A stretch of 64,000 nucleotides of DNA, taken from positions 3,317 to 67,316 of the forward strand of contig CAJKAR010000028.1 in assembly GCA_905197955.1 (NCBI GenBank), written 5' to 3'. The DNA comes from an uncultured Lentisphaeria bacterium. GTDB lineage: Bacteria; Verrucomicrobiota; Lentisphaeria; Victivallales; UBA1829. Shown piece after piece: positions 16,630-25,086 of this stretch; position 1 is the first letter of the stretch, and every line of letters begins with the position of its first letter. The notes below the pieces were generated by a model. That model was given only the letters and a program-made list of their open reading frames with translations. It was not told the DNA's origin and searched no databases. The position numbers and the translations under genes are program-made.

Positions 16630-19587
16630 ATGAAACATATTCTTTCTCTTCTCTCTGTTCTTGTCACACTTCCGCTGACGGCGGAGAACCTGCTTCTCAA
16701 TTCCAGCTTTGAACTGGGAGATGCCGGGTACCAGATCTGCCAATTTCTCCCGCTGGAAAGTCCGGAGAGCGCATGCAGACGCCCGGAACTGGACCCGAAA
16801 GAAAAAATCCACGGAGCGTTCAGTCTGAAATGTCCCAATCCGCGTGGGGAGTGGATGCAGATGATCTCTCACGAGGTCGAACTGAAAAACGGACAGGAAT
16901 ACACGATCTCCGCCTGGATGAAAAGCGATCGTCCCCTCTCCTTGAAGCTGGAACTGTTTACGGTGGCGCATCATCCGCCCGAGATCGTGAACCGCTGGTA
17001 CACCCGTTCCAAAACGGTTCGGATCACACCGGAATGGAAACGCTTCCATTTCACAATCCGAGCAGAAAAACCGTTCCTGCATCCCTTTCTCAAGATCAGC
17101 TGGAACGGAGGAAGTATCTGGTTCGACGCCTTGCAGATCAGCGCGGGGAAACTCCAGGAATACACACCTGCCTCGGAACTCGAATTTGCCGTAATCGGCC
17201 CCGAACGGATCACATCTCCCGGAGCACAGAAGCTGAAACTCAAGGGAATCAACTATTCAGGGAAAGCGCTTTCTGCCGTACTCACCTTGAATCTGGATGA
17301 CCTCTATTTCGGGAAAACGCTCTCCTCCATTTCCCGCGAACAGACACTTCCCGGCGGGGAAAGCGTGGAAATCCCCCTCCCCTTCGCAACACCGAACGGA
17401 GTCTTCCGCGCAGGTGGAACGGTAAAATGCGGAAAGGAAACTGTTCCGCTCCTGCCGTTTGATTTTGGTTCCGCGCCGGAACTCTCCCGAAAACGGATTG
17501 ATCCGGATACCGTCTTCACAATCGGATACAGCGGTGCCAACGGAGTGTTTTCTGCACCGAATGGAAAACATGCATTCCGGGTAATCAGCGGAGATATCAA
17601 AGGACATTATGCCATGCTGCGCCGTCAGGGAATCCGGATCAACCGGCTTCATGACGACAACCTGTTTCGCTGGGAAACCATCGAATCCGTTCCGGGCAAA
17701 TACGACTGGAACACGCTGGACAGAATCATTGACATCGGTCTGCGATACGGAATAGAGACCATGCCCGTACTCGGCGGCAAAGCCATGCTCGACAAGCCGG
17801 GAAAAACGCCGCGGGATGAATGGCACATCCGCAAAAACAGCCGGAGCTCCGGACTCTGGATGGGAGGACGTCATCAGGGCTGGCTTCCGCCGGAAAAGGC
17901 ATGGTCCGATTTTGTGGAAAATCTTGTACGTCACTGCCGGGGACGAGTCCGCTATTATGAAATCATCAACGAACCGAATCTCTACATGACGCCGGAACAC
18001 TACGCCCGATATCTGAAGCTCGCATACGAAGCGGCGAAGAAAGCGGATCCGGACTGCCGCATCGTCGGGATCTGCAGCACCGGCGATCTCGGCGGCCAGC
18101 TCGGGGAGTTCATTGAAGCGTGCGGAAAACTCGGAGCGTTCCAGTATCTCGACATTCTCTCGTTCCACCCGTACAGTGCACAGCTCGACAGCTTTCCGAC
18201 TCCCGCGGAACAGCAGATCCGTGAAATCCGGGCCATCACGGACCGTTACCGGAAAAATCTTCCGATCTGGAACACGGAACTTTATTACATTCAATCCCGT
18301 CCCTCCGATCAGAAAATCGGAGGAATCACCGACTGGATCGCCGCAGGAAAATTTCCTGCCCGGAACACGGCAAAACGATATCTGATCGACCTCGGTGCCG
18401 GAACAAAAAGTTCCATTGCCCTGAACGGCTATCAGCATCTCCACAACGATCTTCGCCCGCACTTCGGCTATTCCAGTCAGTGGGCGATTGCGGAAATGAT
18501 TCCGAATGCTCATTTTATTGTCGGAAATACATTTGCCCGTTTCCTGGAAGGGGCTGTTCCGGTGAAACAGCTCAAGCTGCTGGATGGAATCAACGGATTC
18601 CTCTACCGGACTCGCGATAAAAAAGAAATTGCGGCCGTCTGGGCAATCAACGAAGATGAAACGTTCAAGGCCGATTTCTCCGCCTCCGGAATCCGAGTTT
18701 TAGACCTTTTCGGCAATCCTCTTCCGGGAAATTCGCCGATTGCACTGACTGCAGATCCATGTTATCTGAGCGGGAAGGATCTTTCCAGACGTCTGAAATC
18801 GGTGATTTTCCATCCGGAACGCGCTTATTCGATCACCGGAATCCGTCAGAGCGCGGAAAACGGGAAAAAGGCTCTTGCCGTCGAAGTGCGAAATCACACT
18901 GCCGGCGACCTCGCGCTGACTCTCCGGATGAAAGGATGCGAAACGATCCGGAAAGTCAAACTGAAAGGGGAGAAAAGAAAAACTCTCCTTTTTCCGCTGG
19001 AATCGGAGCAAAAGGAGATCACGCTGCTGTCGTCAGACGGGAAAATCGTGGAATCCCATACCTTTCCGTTTTCGCCCGTCAAATCTCTCCGGAACGGGGA
19101 ACGAGTATCTCTGAACGGGAACTGCTGTTTCCAGGTCAAATCCGATGAGAAGGCGCTGACCGTTACGATTGATGTCCGGGACCGCAAACGAGGAAACCGT
19201 CCGCTGAAATCCCCATGGGAAGGCGACTGCATCGAACTATTCTTTGATGCCCGTCCCACAGAACATCTTGATCGGAACCCGTACACGCCTCATGTGTTCC
19301 GACTGTTCCTCACACCGAAATCCGCGAACGGTCTTTCGGAAGAGTTTTCCGGCAGCCGGAACTGGAATCTCAGCAGGCTCCGGTATCGCATTCATGATAC
19401 GGGAGGAGATTACTCTGCAAGAGTCACGATTCCATGGAAGGAGCTGCATCTTGCCGGTCCCTCCCCGATCGGATTTGATCTCATACTGAACAACTCCGAT
19501 GGAGAAAAACGATCCTCCGCCGTTCCATGGGCTGGAAACAGCTTCAACTGGCGGGACCGCTTCAACTACGGAATCTATATTCCGTAA
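16630..19587 (+). CDS. Secreted clan GH-A glycoside hydrolase with carbohydrate-binding domains (second cassette)
   Basis: 985 residues with the same layout as 8665-11601: signal peptide, N-terminal jelly roll (LLLNSSFELGDAGYQ), beta-sandwich, TIM barrel with acid/base Glu448 (IINEPNLYMTP) and nucleophile Glu550 (IWNTELYYIQS), then a CBM9/DOMON-like C-terminus (WEGDCIELFFDARP). It is probably a retaining enzyme acting outside the inner membrane. The barrel also holds a 16-residue insertion after the nucleophile (QKIGGITDWIAAGKFP) that the first paralogue lacks, which may alter substrate choice. The GH39-like assignment is by motif only. Confidence 0.82.
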   Translation: MKHILSLLSVLVTLPLTAENLLLNSSFELGDAGYQICQFLPLESPESACRRPELDPKEKIHGAFSLKCPNPRGEWMQMISHEVELKNGQEYTISAWMKSDRPLSLKLELFTVAHHPPEIVNRWYTRSKTVRITPEWKRFHFTIRAEKPFLHPFLKISWNGGSIWFDALQISAGKLQEYTPASELEFAVIGPERITSPGAQKLKLKGINYSGKALSAVLTLNLDDLYFGKTLSSISREQTLPGGESVEIPLPFATPNGVFRAGGTVKCGKETVPLLPFDFGSAPELSRKRIDPDTVFTIGYSGANGVFSAPNGKHAFRVISGDIKGHYAMLRRQGIRINRLHDDNLFRWETIESVPGKYDWNTLDRIIDIGLRYGIETMPVLGGKAMLDKPGKTPRDEWHIRKNSRSSGLWMGGRHQGWLPPEKAWSDFVENLVRHCRGRVRYYEIINEPNLYMTPEHYARYLKLAYEAAKKADPDCRIVGICSTGDLGGQLGEFIEACGKLGAFQYLDILSFHPYSAQLDSFPTPAEQQIREIRAITDRYRKNLPIWNTELYYIQSRPSDQKIGGITDWIAAGKFPARNTAKRYLIDLGAGTKSSIALNGYQHLHNDLRPHFGYSSQWAIAEMIPNAHFIVGNTFARFLEGAVPVKQLKLLDGINGFLYRTRDKKEIAAVWAINEDETFKADFSASGIRVLDLFGNPLPGNSPIALTADPCYLSGKDLSRRLKSVIFHPERAYSITGIRQSAENGKKALAVEVRNHTAGDLALTLRMKGCETIRKVKLKGEKRKTLLFPLESEQKEITLLSSDGKIVESHTFPFSPVKSLRNGERVSLNGNCCFQVKSDEKALTVTIDVRDRKRGNRPLKSPWEGDCIELFFDARPTEHLDRNPYTPHVFRLFLTPKSANGLSEEFSGSRNWNLSRLRYRIHDTGGDYSARVTIPWKELHLAGPSPIGFDLILNNSDGEKRSSAVPWAGNSFNWRDRFNYGIYIP

Positions 19588-19617
19588 TCCCATACATATA
19601 AGGAAAGGAAAAGTTTC

Positions 19618-20529
19618 ATGAAAAGCATTTTCAAACGCTGGAGCGGAAATCCCGTTCTGCGCCCGGAAGATATGCCGGGGGACTGCTTTGCCGTCTACAA
19701 CGGAGGAGTCATCCGCCGCAATGGAGAGTACATCATGCTGGTACGCACGGAGGATTCCTCCCGGTTCCAGCGGGTCTGGTGCGCTCGGAGCTCCGACGGC
19801 TGCCATTTTACGCCCGATCCGGAACCGGTCCGGTTCCTCGCGGACGATATGGAGGAGTACAAGAAATACACGGCGGATTCCTTTTACGATCCCCGCATCA
19901 ACATCCTTGAAGGCAAATATTACATCACCTATGCGGCATACACCTTCCGTTACGGATGCAGGATCGGACTCGGAATCACGGAAGATTTCCGAACCATCCG
20001 CCATGTTGCATTCCCGCATCATGTCCAGAACCGGAACGCAGTGCTGTTTCCCGAAAAAATCAACGGAATGTACTGGATGCTTCATCGGCCCGAATGCGGC
20101 GGAACGGGGAATCTCTGGATCTCGTGCTCTCCGGATCTGCGCTTCTGGGGAGATTGCCGCATTGTCGCAGCCCGCGGAAGCGGACGGTGGGACAGTTTGA
20201 AAATCGGTGCAGGAACACCGCCAATCAAAACGGAACGCGGATGGCTCGTTTTCCTTCACGCCGTGGATACGAACTGCGCCGGACATTACTACACCGCAGG
20301 CGCAATGCTTCTGGATCTGAATGATCCATCAAAACTTCTCGGACGCTCGAAAATCCTCATCTGCCCGGAAGCTCCGTATGAAACAAACGGATTTGTCCCG
20401 AACGTGATTTTCCCGTGCGGAGCCGTTCCGGAAGAGGATGGACGAATCCGTCTCTACTACGGAGCCGCCGACAATTTCGAATGTCTCGCGGAGACCACTC
20501 TTGCCGAAGTTCTGGCCTCCATCTCGTAA
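19618..20529 (+). CDS. GH130-family beta-mannoside phosphorylase/hydrolase
   Basis: A 303-residue five-bladed beta-propeller of family GH130. Its marks are GNPVLRPEDMP near the start, YDPRI with the proton-donor Asp91, FPEKINGMYWMLHRPE, KIGAGTPPIKTERGW and YETNGFVPNVIFPCG. Family members cleave beta-1,4- or 1,2-linked mannosides, usually by phosphorolysis, giving mannose-1-phosphate. It has no signal peptide, so it is cytoplasmic. As the last gene of the second cassette, it suggests the polysaccharide attacked by the secreted partner contains beta-mannose. Whether it is a phosphorylase or a hydrolase cannot be decided here. Confidence 0.87.
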   Translation: MKSIFKRWSGNPVLRPEDMPGDCFAVYNGGVIRRNGEYIMLVRTEDSSRFQRVWCARSSDGCHFTPDPEPVRFLADDMEEYKKYTADSFYDPRINILEGKYYITYAAYTFRYGCRIGLGITEDFRTIRHVAFPHHVQNRNAVLFPEKINGMYWMLHRPECGGTGNLWISCSPDLRFWGDCRIVAARGSGRWDSLKIGAGTPPIKTERGWLVFLHAVDTNCAGHYYTAGAMLLDLNDPSKLLGRSKILICPEAPYETNGFVPNVIFPCGAVPEEDGRIRLYYGAADNFECLAETTLAEVLASIS

Positions 20530-20569
20530 GAAAAAATATACGCTGGGAATCCCCCTCCCCCTTTCCCGT

Positions 20570-20617
20570 CGGCGAAGCAGACTCCTTTCTGGAGGTTCAT
20601 TTTCTTCTGTTTCGCCG
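20570..20617. other. Inverted repeat after the GH130 gene
   Basis: CGGCGAAGCAGA (20570-20581) pairs with TCTGTTTCGCCG (20606-20617) with one mismatch and a 24-base loop. No T run follows at once, so termination is uncertain. Apart from the small ORF at 20845, nothing else is seen in the ~440 bases before the adenine deaminase gene. Confidence 0.4.
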
Positions 20618-20844
20618 GCGGAATGAATCCATTACCGGCACAGCCTTTTTTCAAAAGAAATCCAGGTTAGACTCAAATGAATCACAGCATCTCCTATCTG
20701 AAAAGAGAGTGTTTTTCCGCGAATTTCTGAAGCGAGGGGAACCGATCCGATTCGAACGGGAAAAGAAGCTAACCGGAACACACGAAATCTTCGGCACGAC
20801 AGAAATCTTCAGACTCCGCAGGAGTGTTTAAGAAAGGACAGCGA

Positions 20845-20961
20845 TGAAAAAGCGCACTTCTTTTCTTGAACATCTGTTGCAGAAGTTCATCTTCTCCTCA
20901 TGGAAGGATTCTTCTCTTCGGGGATACGATTTTAATGAACGCTTCTGGAAAATGTTCTGAT
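20845..20961 (+). CDS. Possible small protein, 38 residues
   Basis: ATG 20845 preceded by AGAAAGGA at a good distance opens a 38-codon frame (MKKRTSFLEHLLQKF... to FWKMF). It is rich in basic and aromatic residues and has no membrane segment. It could equally be the severed start of a longer gene. No family recognised. Confidence 0.25.
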
Positions 20962-20972
20962 TAAAAAAACGC

Positions 20973-21998
20973 TCAGTCACTGCAACACAATATTTTTCTG
21001 ATTTGATTCCGCCACTTGCATTTTTGTTCTTCCGGAAGGAACGATGCATCAACTCCATTGATTGCCAGTTGCAGAATCTCAGCAGGAGTCAAATCAAGGG
21101 CTTGAGAAACAGCAGCCCAATTATCGCTGGCATAGCCGAGGAAATAAGCGGGATCATCCGAATTGATCGTAACGCATATTCCATTGGAAAGCATTCGCTT
21201 CAGAGGGTGTTCAGAGAGAGATTTGATGACATTCAAGCGAAGATTGGAAATGGGGCACATAGTCAGAGGAATGTGTTTTTCCGCCAGGATCTGCATTAAA
21301 AGAAGATCATGAATAGCGGCATTTCCATGGTCGATTCGATTAACATTGAGTTCAATGGCTTCGCGAACATATTCTGCAGGCCCTTCCTCGCCGGCATGCA
21401 CACAAATCCGGAACCCCCGTTCGCGACAGGCATCGAAATACGGTTTGAATCGCAATGGAGGTTTTCCCATTTCTGCGCCCCCCATGCCAAACGCGGCAAT
21501 GCGATCATACCATGGAGCCAGCTCATCCAGCGTCTGCAAAGCCTCCTCCACGGGTCTGGTACGCATCACGGTTCCCATGTAAAGACAGGAAATACGCTCC
21601 TGCATATCATGAACAGCACAGAAAACACCACGCATAATGGCATGCAGAGGAAGCGTGCTGTTCCGAAAAACTTGTGGATTGAAAAAGAACTCTGTATGAA
21701 CAACACCATCAGAGACTGCGCGTTCAAGATAGGCTCGGGTCAGATCATAAAAATCCTGTTCTGTGACAAGCACTTCACAGCCCTTATAATAGATGGCAAG
21801 GAAACCGGAAAGATCACGAAATTTACATGCCTCATTCAGCATTTCCGGACTCTTCCATGGAAGTGGAATATGATTTCTGTCTGCAAGACGGAACATCATT
21901 TCCGCTTCCAGAGTTCCTTCCAGATGGACATGCAAATCGGTTTTTGGCAATTTAATAAAATCGTACTGCGTATCAGAAGTTCTTTGAGATAAACTCAT
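20973..21998 (-). CDS. Adenine deaminase (adenosine deaminase-like family)
   Basis: A 341-residue cytoplasmic metal-dependent TIM-barrel deaminase. Zinc ligands are in KTDLHVHLEGTLE and CVHAGEEGPAEYV; the catalytic Glu lies in that HAGEEG, and RIDHG and SDDPAYFLGY follow. The HAGEEGP and SDDPAYF forms, and the closeness of the whole sequence to the Aah1/PA0148-type branch, point to adenine rather than adenosine as substrate, giving hypoxanthine and ammonia for purine salvage. ATG 21998 follows AAGGAG; the ATG at 22022 lies before that site. It is a monocistronic unit. Confidence 0.85.
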   Translation of the reverse strand: MSLSQRTSDTQYDFIKLPKTDLHVHLEGTLEAEMMFRLADRNHIPLPWKSPEMLNEACKFRDLSGFLAIYYKGCEVLVTEQDFYDLTRAYLERAVSDGVVHTEFFFNPQVFRNSTLPLHAIMRGVFCAVHDMQERISCLYMGTVMRTRPVEEALQTLDELAPWYDRIAAFGMGGAEMGKPPLRFKPYFDACRERGFRICVHAGEEGPAEYVREAIELNVNRIDHGNAAIHDLLLMQILAEKHIPLTMCPISNLRLNVIKSLSEHPLKRMLSNGICVTINSDDPAYFLGYASDNWAAVSQALDLTPAEILQLAINGVDASFLPEEQKCKWRNQIRKILCCSD

Positions 21999-22022
21999 AT
22001 GCTCATCATCTCCTTCAGACAT

Positions 22023-22050
22023 AATATAATCGTATTTTTCATTCCTTCAA
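22023..22050 (-). promoter_or_regulatory. Promoter of the adenine deaminase gene
   Basis: Minus-strand TTGAAG (22045-22050) and TATATT (22023-22028), 16 bases apart, just upstream of the ribosome-binding site. The remaining ~260 bases up to the CRISPR array hold nothing recognisable and are probably the trailer side of the array. Confidence 0.45.
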
Positions 22051-22317
22051 CCCTCCCGCAAGAGCTAGAGATTCATTCCGGATACGTACCGGATTTATTA
22101 TCCAAAGAGCAAAATTTGTTTTATCGAATAGATTCCATTTTTATCTCATTCACATGCACGAATGGCGAAAGCTTTGAATCGAACCGTTCTGGAACTGCGA
22201 CAGTATGTAATCATTCGGACTGTTGCCAATTATTTTCATTTGCAGAGAGTTTTGTTAAGGTGTTGAGGCAAAATTATTTAAAGAAGATCTAGCAAATGCA
22301 GACGATTGTACCGAAAA

Positions 22318-23138
22318 CGGACCATCCCCACGCGCGAGGGGATAACACATTCCAGCCATCCGGCGGTTTGTCTCCCGGCGGACCATCCCCACGCTCGTGG
22401 GGATAACTTAGAGACTGCAGGTGTCAGCCCCGGAGTAAACGGACCATCCCCACGCGCGAGGGGAAAACTACCGATATATGGTCTAATCAATGGAGAGTTT
22501 CGGACCATCCCCACGGCCGCGGGGAAAACGGACAAAAACAGATGTTCAGACCTTGCGGGTTCGGACCATCCCCACGGCCGCGGGGGAAACCCAACGAGCC
22601 GGAAACCTCCGTCAAGAATCCGCGGACCATCCCCACGGGCGCGGGGAAAACGCAAAGTGCTGCATTAAACCAAACTCTGCCAACGGACCATCCCCACGGG
22701 CGCGGGGAAAACTAAACCAAGATTTTTAAGTTGTTTCATTTTTAGGACCATCCCCACGGGCGCGGGGAAAACTCGGAACCGCATCCATGATTGATACCTC
22801 ATTTCGGACCATCCCCACGGGCGCGGGGAAAACAAACGATCAAGACTATCAGCCAATGAATCATTCGGACCATCCCCACGGGCGCGGGGAAAACTTCGGA
22901 TCAAGCGCGGAAATTTGCGTATTGATCGGACCATCCCCACGGGCGCGGGGAAAACTCGAGAATTTACTCTCTCCGTTGGCTGATGCGCGGACCATCCCCA
23001 CGGGCGCGGGGAAAACTTCAAACATCGACCATTATGCCGGCTCCGCCTCGGACCATCCCCACGGGCGCGGGGAAAACTTTTCAAATCCCTCGATACACAG
23101 AAACAAGTTCGGACCATCCCCACGGGCGCGGGGAAAAC
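22318..23138 (-). CRISPR. Type I-E CRISPR array, 14 repeats and 13 spacers
   Basis: 29-bp repeats (CGGACCATCCCCAC..., ending GGGGAAAAC on the plus strand) start at 22318, 22379, 22440, 22501, 22562, 22623, 22684, 22744, 22805, 22866, 22927, 22988, 23049 and 23110. Spacers are 32 bp, except one of 31 before 22744. The minus-strand form (GTTTTCCCCGCG...GATGGTCCG) matches type I-E repeats, so crRNAs are made from the minus strand and the leader is at the high-coordinate end next to cas2. Repeats 6-14 are identical apart from the first base of repeat 8. Repeats 1-5 carry changes in the hairpin, as expected at the old, trailer end. Confidence 0.97.
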
Positions 23139-23218
23139 CCCAAAAAATTGGGGATAAAAAAACGCATCATACTATATCTTGTGATCTTTCAATTGTCAAA
23201 GAACTCCGGCTCAAATTT
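23139..23218 (-). promoter_or_regulatory. CRISPR leader with pre-crRNA promoter
   Basis: This 80-base A+T-rich leader lies between cas2 and the first repeat. On the minus strand a perfect TTGACA (23194-23199) and TATAGT (23171-23176) are 17 bases apart, pointing into the array. A CCCCAA-AAAA-TTGGGG palindrome (23138-23153) straddles the leader-repeat junction. Confidence 0.8.
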
Positions 23219-23584
23219 TCAAGACTTTTGCCGATATGAAATAAAACATTCCGCAAGAACCTCTCCAAAGACTCCCCCAAGTTCCTTATCCCTTGATGAA
23301 AAATCCTCCGCAGATACCGCAAGCAGATAATGTCCACTTACCAGACGGTCACAACGACTCGCATCCCCATAACGATGAATACTGAATCCCTGCGAATTAT
23401 CATCATCAAAAATCACCAGCATCGCCAGATCTTCCGGAGAATAACGAAGAAGATACTGCAATACCTTTTCCCGAGTTCGACGATTCACGGTACCTACAAA
23501 AACATTCGGTTTCGGTTCAAGAAACCAACGCTTGAGCAAACCGCGTACTTTGTCCGGGGTATTTTCCGCAATAATCACAGTCAT
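23219..23584 (-). CDS. cas2: CRISPR-associated Cas2, type I-E
   Basis: A 121-residue ferredoxin-like protein of the Cas2e type (MTVIIAENTPDKVRGLLKRWFLEPKPNVFVG). With Cas1 it forms the integrase that adds new spacers at the leader end. It is longer than the ~95-residue E. coli protein by a C-terminal stretch that lacks any DnaQ exonuclease motif. Its ATG overlaps the cas1 stop by 4 bp, and its stop lies 80 bases before the first repeat, so the adaptation genes are directly beside the leader. Confidence 0.94.
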   Translation of the reverse strand: MTVIIAENTPDKVRGLLKRWFLEPKPNVFVGTVNRRTREKVLQYLLRYSPEDLAMLVIFDDDNSQGFSIHRYGDASRCDRLVSGHYLLAVSAEDFSSRDKELGGVFGEVLAECFISYRQKS

Positions 23585-24426
23585 TTCATCAATGCCATAA
23601 TCTGTTTGGGAATTTTCTCCATCAGTCGTTCCGCTTCGATGTTCCGCTTCAAAAGCAACAGAACATTCTCCTCTGCATGCCCCGGATCCTGACGTACCGC
23701 GGCAAATGCAGCAGGCAGCGTGGTCACCGGTTTATAAATGTCCGCAATGTCATACACAAACGGCAGCGATCCTGTTTCATGAATAAAACCCAGCTGCGGA
23801 AGAAATCCAAGAGAACACACGATTGCCGCGCACATTCCGTAAAAAGCCGCATTGGCAGCCGACACCGCCCGATTGATCTCATCTGCAATGTTCCAGTTTC
23901 CCGCATCATAGTTCCGTCCCTTCCAGCTCACGCCATACTTTTCCCCGAAATCCCGATACAGATTCCGGATACGTTCTCCTTCAAGGCCACGCAACTGCTG
24001 AATCGTCCGGGTAGATACATCCAAATCCGGGAAACGCAGCAGGAACATCCGTCTTGCCACCGCCGCCCGACGCTGGGGATGGGCAAACAGTCCTGCATGC
24101 AGCTTCGCGTTTTCATTCGCATGCGTCGGAGAAATCCCATGCGCATAAAAACGGAGAACTCCACTGCCCACCCAGCAAACAGGCGTATTGGAAGAGGCAC
24201 ATGCGGCAACTGCAGCATGCGTTACCGTCGTCCCCGGCCCCAGAAGCAGCGTGCTGATCGTGGCAATCGGAAGATGCATCACCATTCCGTCGGCACCGAT
24301 GAATTTCACACTGGAATCATCCACCTCCAACCGACCGTGCTCCAGAAATAACGGAGTCCAGCGATCAGAAGCGGCAGCCAGTGCTTCCACCGGCACCTTC
24401 GGAAAAATTCGAGCATCACCGCTCAT
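23581..24426 (-). CDS. cas1: CRISPR-associated Cas1, type I-E integrase
   Basis: 281 residues, close to the usual Cas1e length. Three metal-binding catalytic residues are visible: Glu in RGLEGERIRNLY, His in LGFIHETGSLPF and Asp in VYDIADIYK. It catalyses spacer integration as the Cas1-Cas2 complex. It starts 6 bases after cas5 and overlaps cas2, as the penultimate gene of an eight-gene operon. All catalytic residues are intact, so adaptation should work. Confidence 0.96.
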   Translation of the reverse strand: MSGDARIFPKVPVEALAAASDRWTPLFLEHGRLEVDDSSVKFIGADGMVMHLPIATISTLLLGPGTTVTHAAVAACASSNTPVCWVGSGVLRFYAHGISPTHANENAKLHAGLFAHPQRRAAVARRMFLLRFPDLDVSTRTIQQLRGLEGERIRNLYRDFGEKYGVSWKGRNYDAGNWNIADEINRAVSAANAAFYGMCAAIVCSLGFLPQLGFIHETGSLPFVYDIADIYKPVTTLPAAFAAVRQDPGHAEENVLLLLKRNIEAERLMEKIPKQIMALMK

Positions 24427-24432
24427 TCCACC

Positions 24433-25086
24433 TCAACGCTCCATGACAGCCCGCGGACGAAACTCCCGACACGCAAAATCTACCGGGATATCGGAGTAAA
24501 TCATCGCGCCAGGAGCCTCCGGGGAACACTCTTCCCAGATTCTGGGAAGTGCTCCGTTCACCAGAGAACAGAGCTTTTCCAGAGCTTCCGATTCCGTACG
24601 GAAAATACCCTGAAAAACCGGAGTTGCCGGAATACAGTGTTTCCGCCCGATCCATCCTCCCCAGACGGGATCGCACAAAGCCCTGCCGATCTCCTCCAGC
24701 ACTCCGGAATCCCCGGTAAGAACTGCCGCAAATTTCCCATCCGCCAGATAATACCGTTCCGTTTCTACGGTTCTTCGGCTCTTTCCGGAGGCCTCGGTCG
24801 GTATGCTCCGCACACTCTCCCGATATCCTCCGCCGACTGTATGATAATCATCAAGCAGAACTCCCGATTCCTCAGGAAATGCAATACTCTCCAATTTCAG
24901 TTTTCCCAGACGCGCAAGACCATCACGATCGCCCCAGCGGATTCCCAGCGCGGCGGCAACCAGGCCGGTTACCGCCCCTCGCGAAGGAAAACCAAGCGTC
25001 TCGCGACGATCAAATTTGCTCTCTCCACCAAACGAGAGCAGCGGCGCGTCAAAAAACAGCGCCAGCCATCTTTCCTCATTTGACAT
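24433..25086 (-). CDS. cas5e: CRISPR-associated Cas5e (CasD), Cascade subunit
   Basis: 217 residues of the Cas5 RAMP family (MSNEERWLALFFDAPLLSFGGESKF; the TLGFPSRGAVTGLVAAALGI stretch is the conserved Cas5e core). In Cascade it binds the 5' handle of the crRNA. ATG 25086 overlaps the end of cas7 by 11 bp; the frame is open further upstream, but that part belongs to cas7 coding sequence. C-terminal VDFACREFRPRAVMER is typical. Confidence 0.92.
   Translation of the reverse strand: MSNEERWLALFFDAPLLSFGGESKFDRRETLGFPSRGAVTGLVAAALGIRWGDRDGLARLGKLKLESIAFPEESGVLLDDYHTVGGGYRESVRSIPTEASGKSRRTVETERYYLADGKFAAVLTGDSGVLEEIGRALCDPVWGGWIGRKHCIPATPVFQGIFRTESEALEKLCSLVNGALPRIWEECSPEAPGAMIYSDIPVDFACREFRPRAVMER

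Noticed and set aside
17257..18513. 418-codon minus-strand frame inside the second GH-A gene
   Set aside because: It is a shadow frame with no ribosome-binding site or domain; the plus-strand hydrolase carries both catalytic motifs.
22278..23239. Open frames of 115-152 codons across the CRISPR array
   Set aside because: They are repeats of PHGRGEN-like or FPAPVGMV-like strings made by translating the 29-bp repeats; not proteins.
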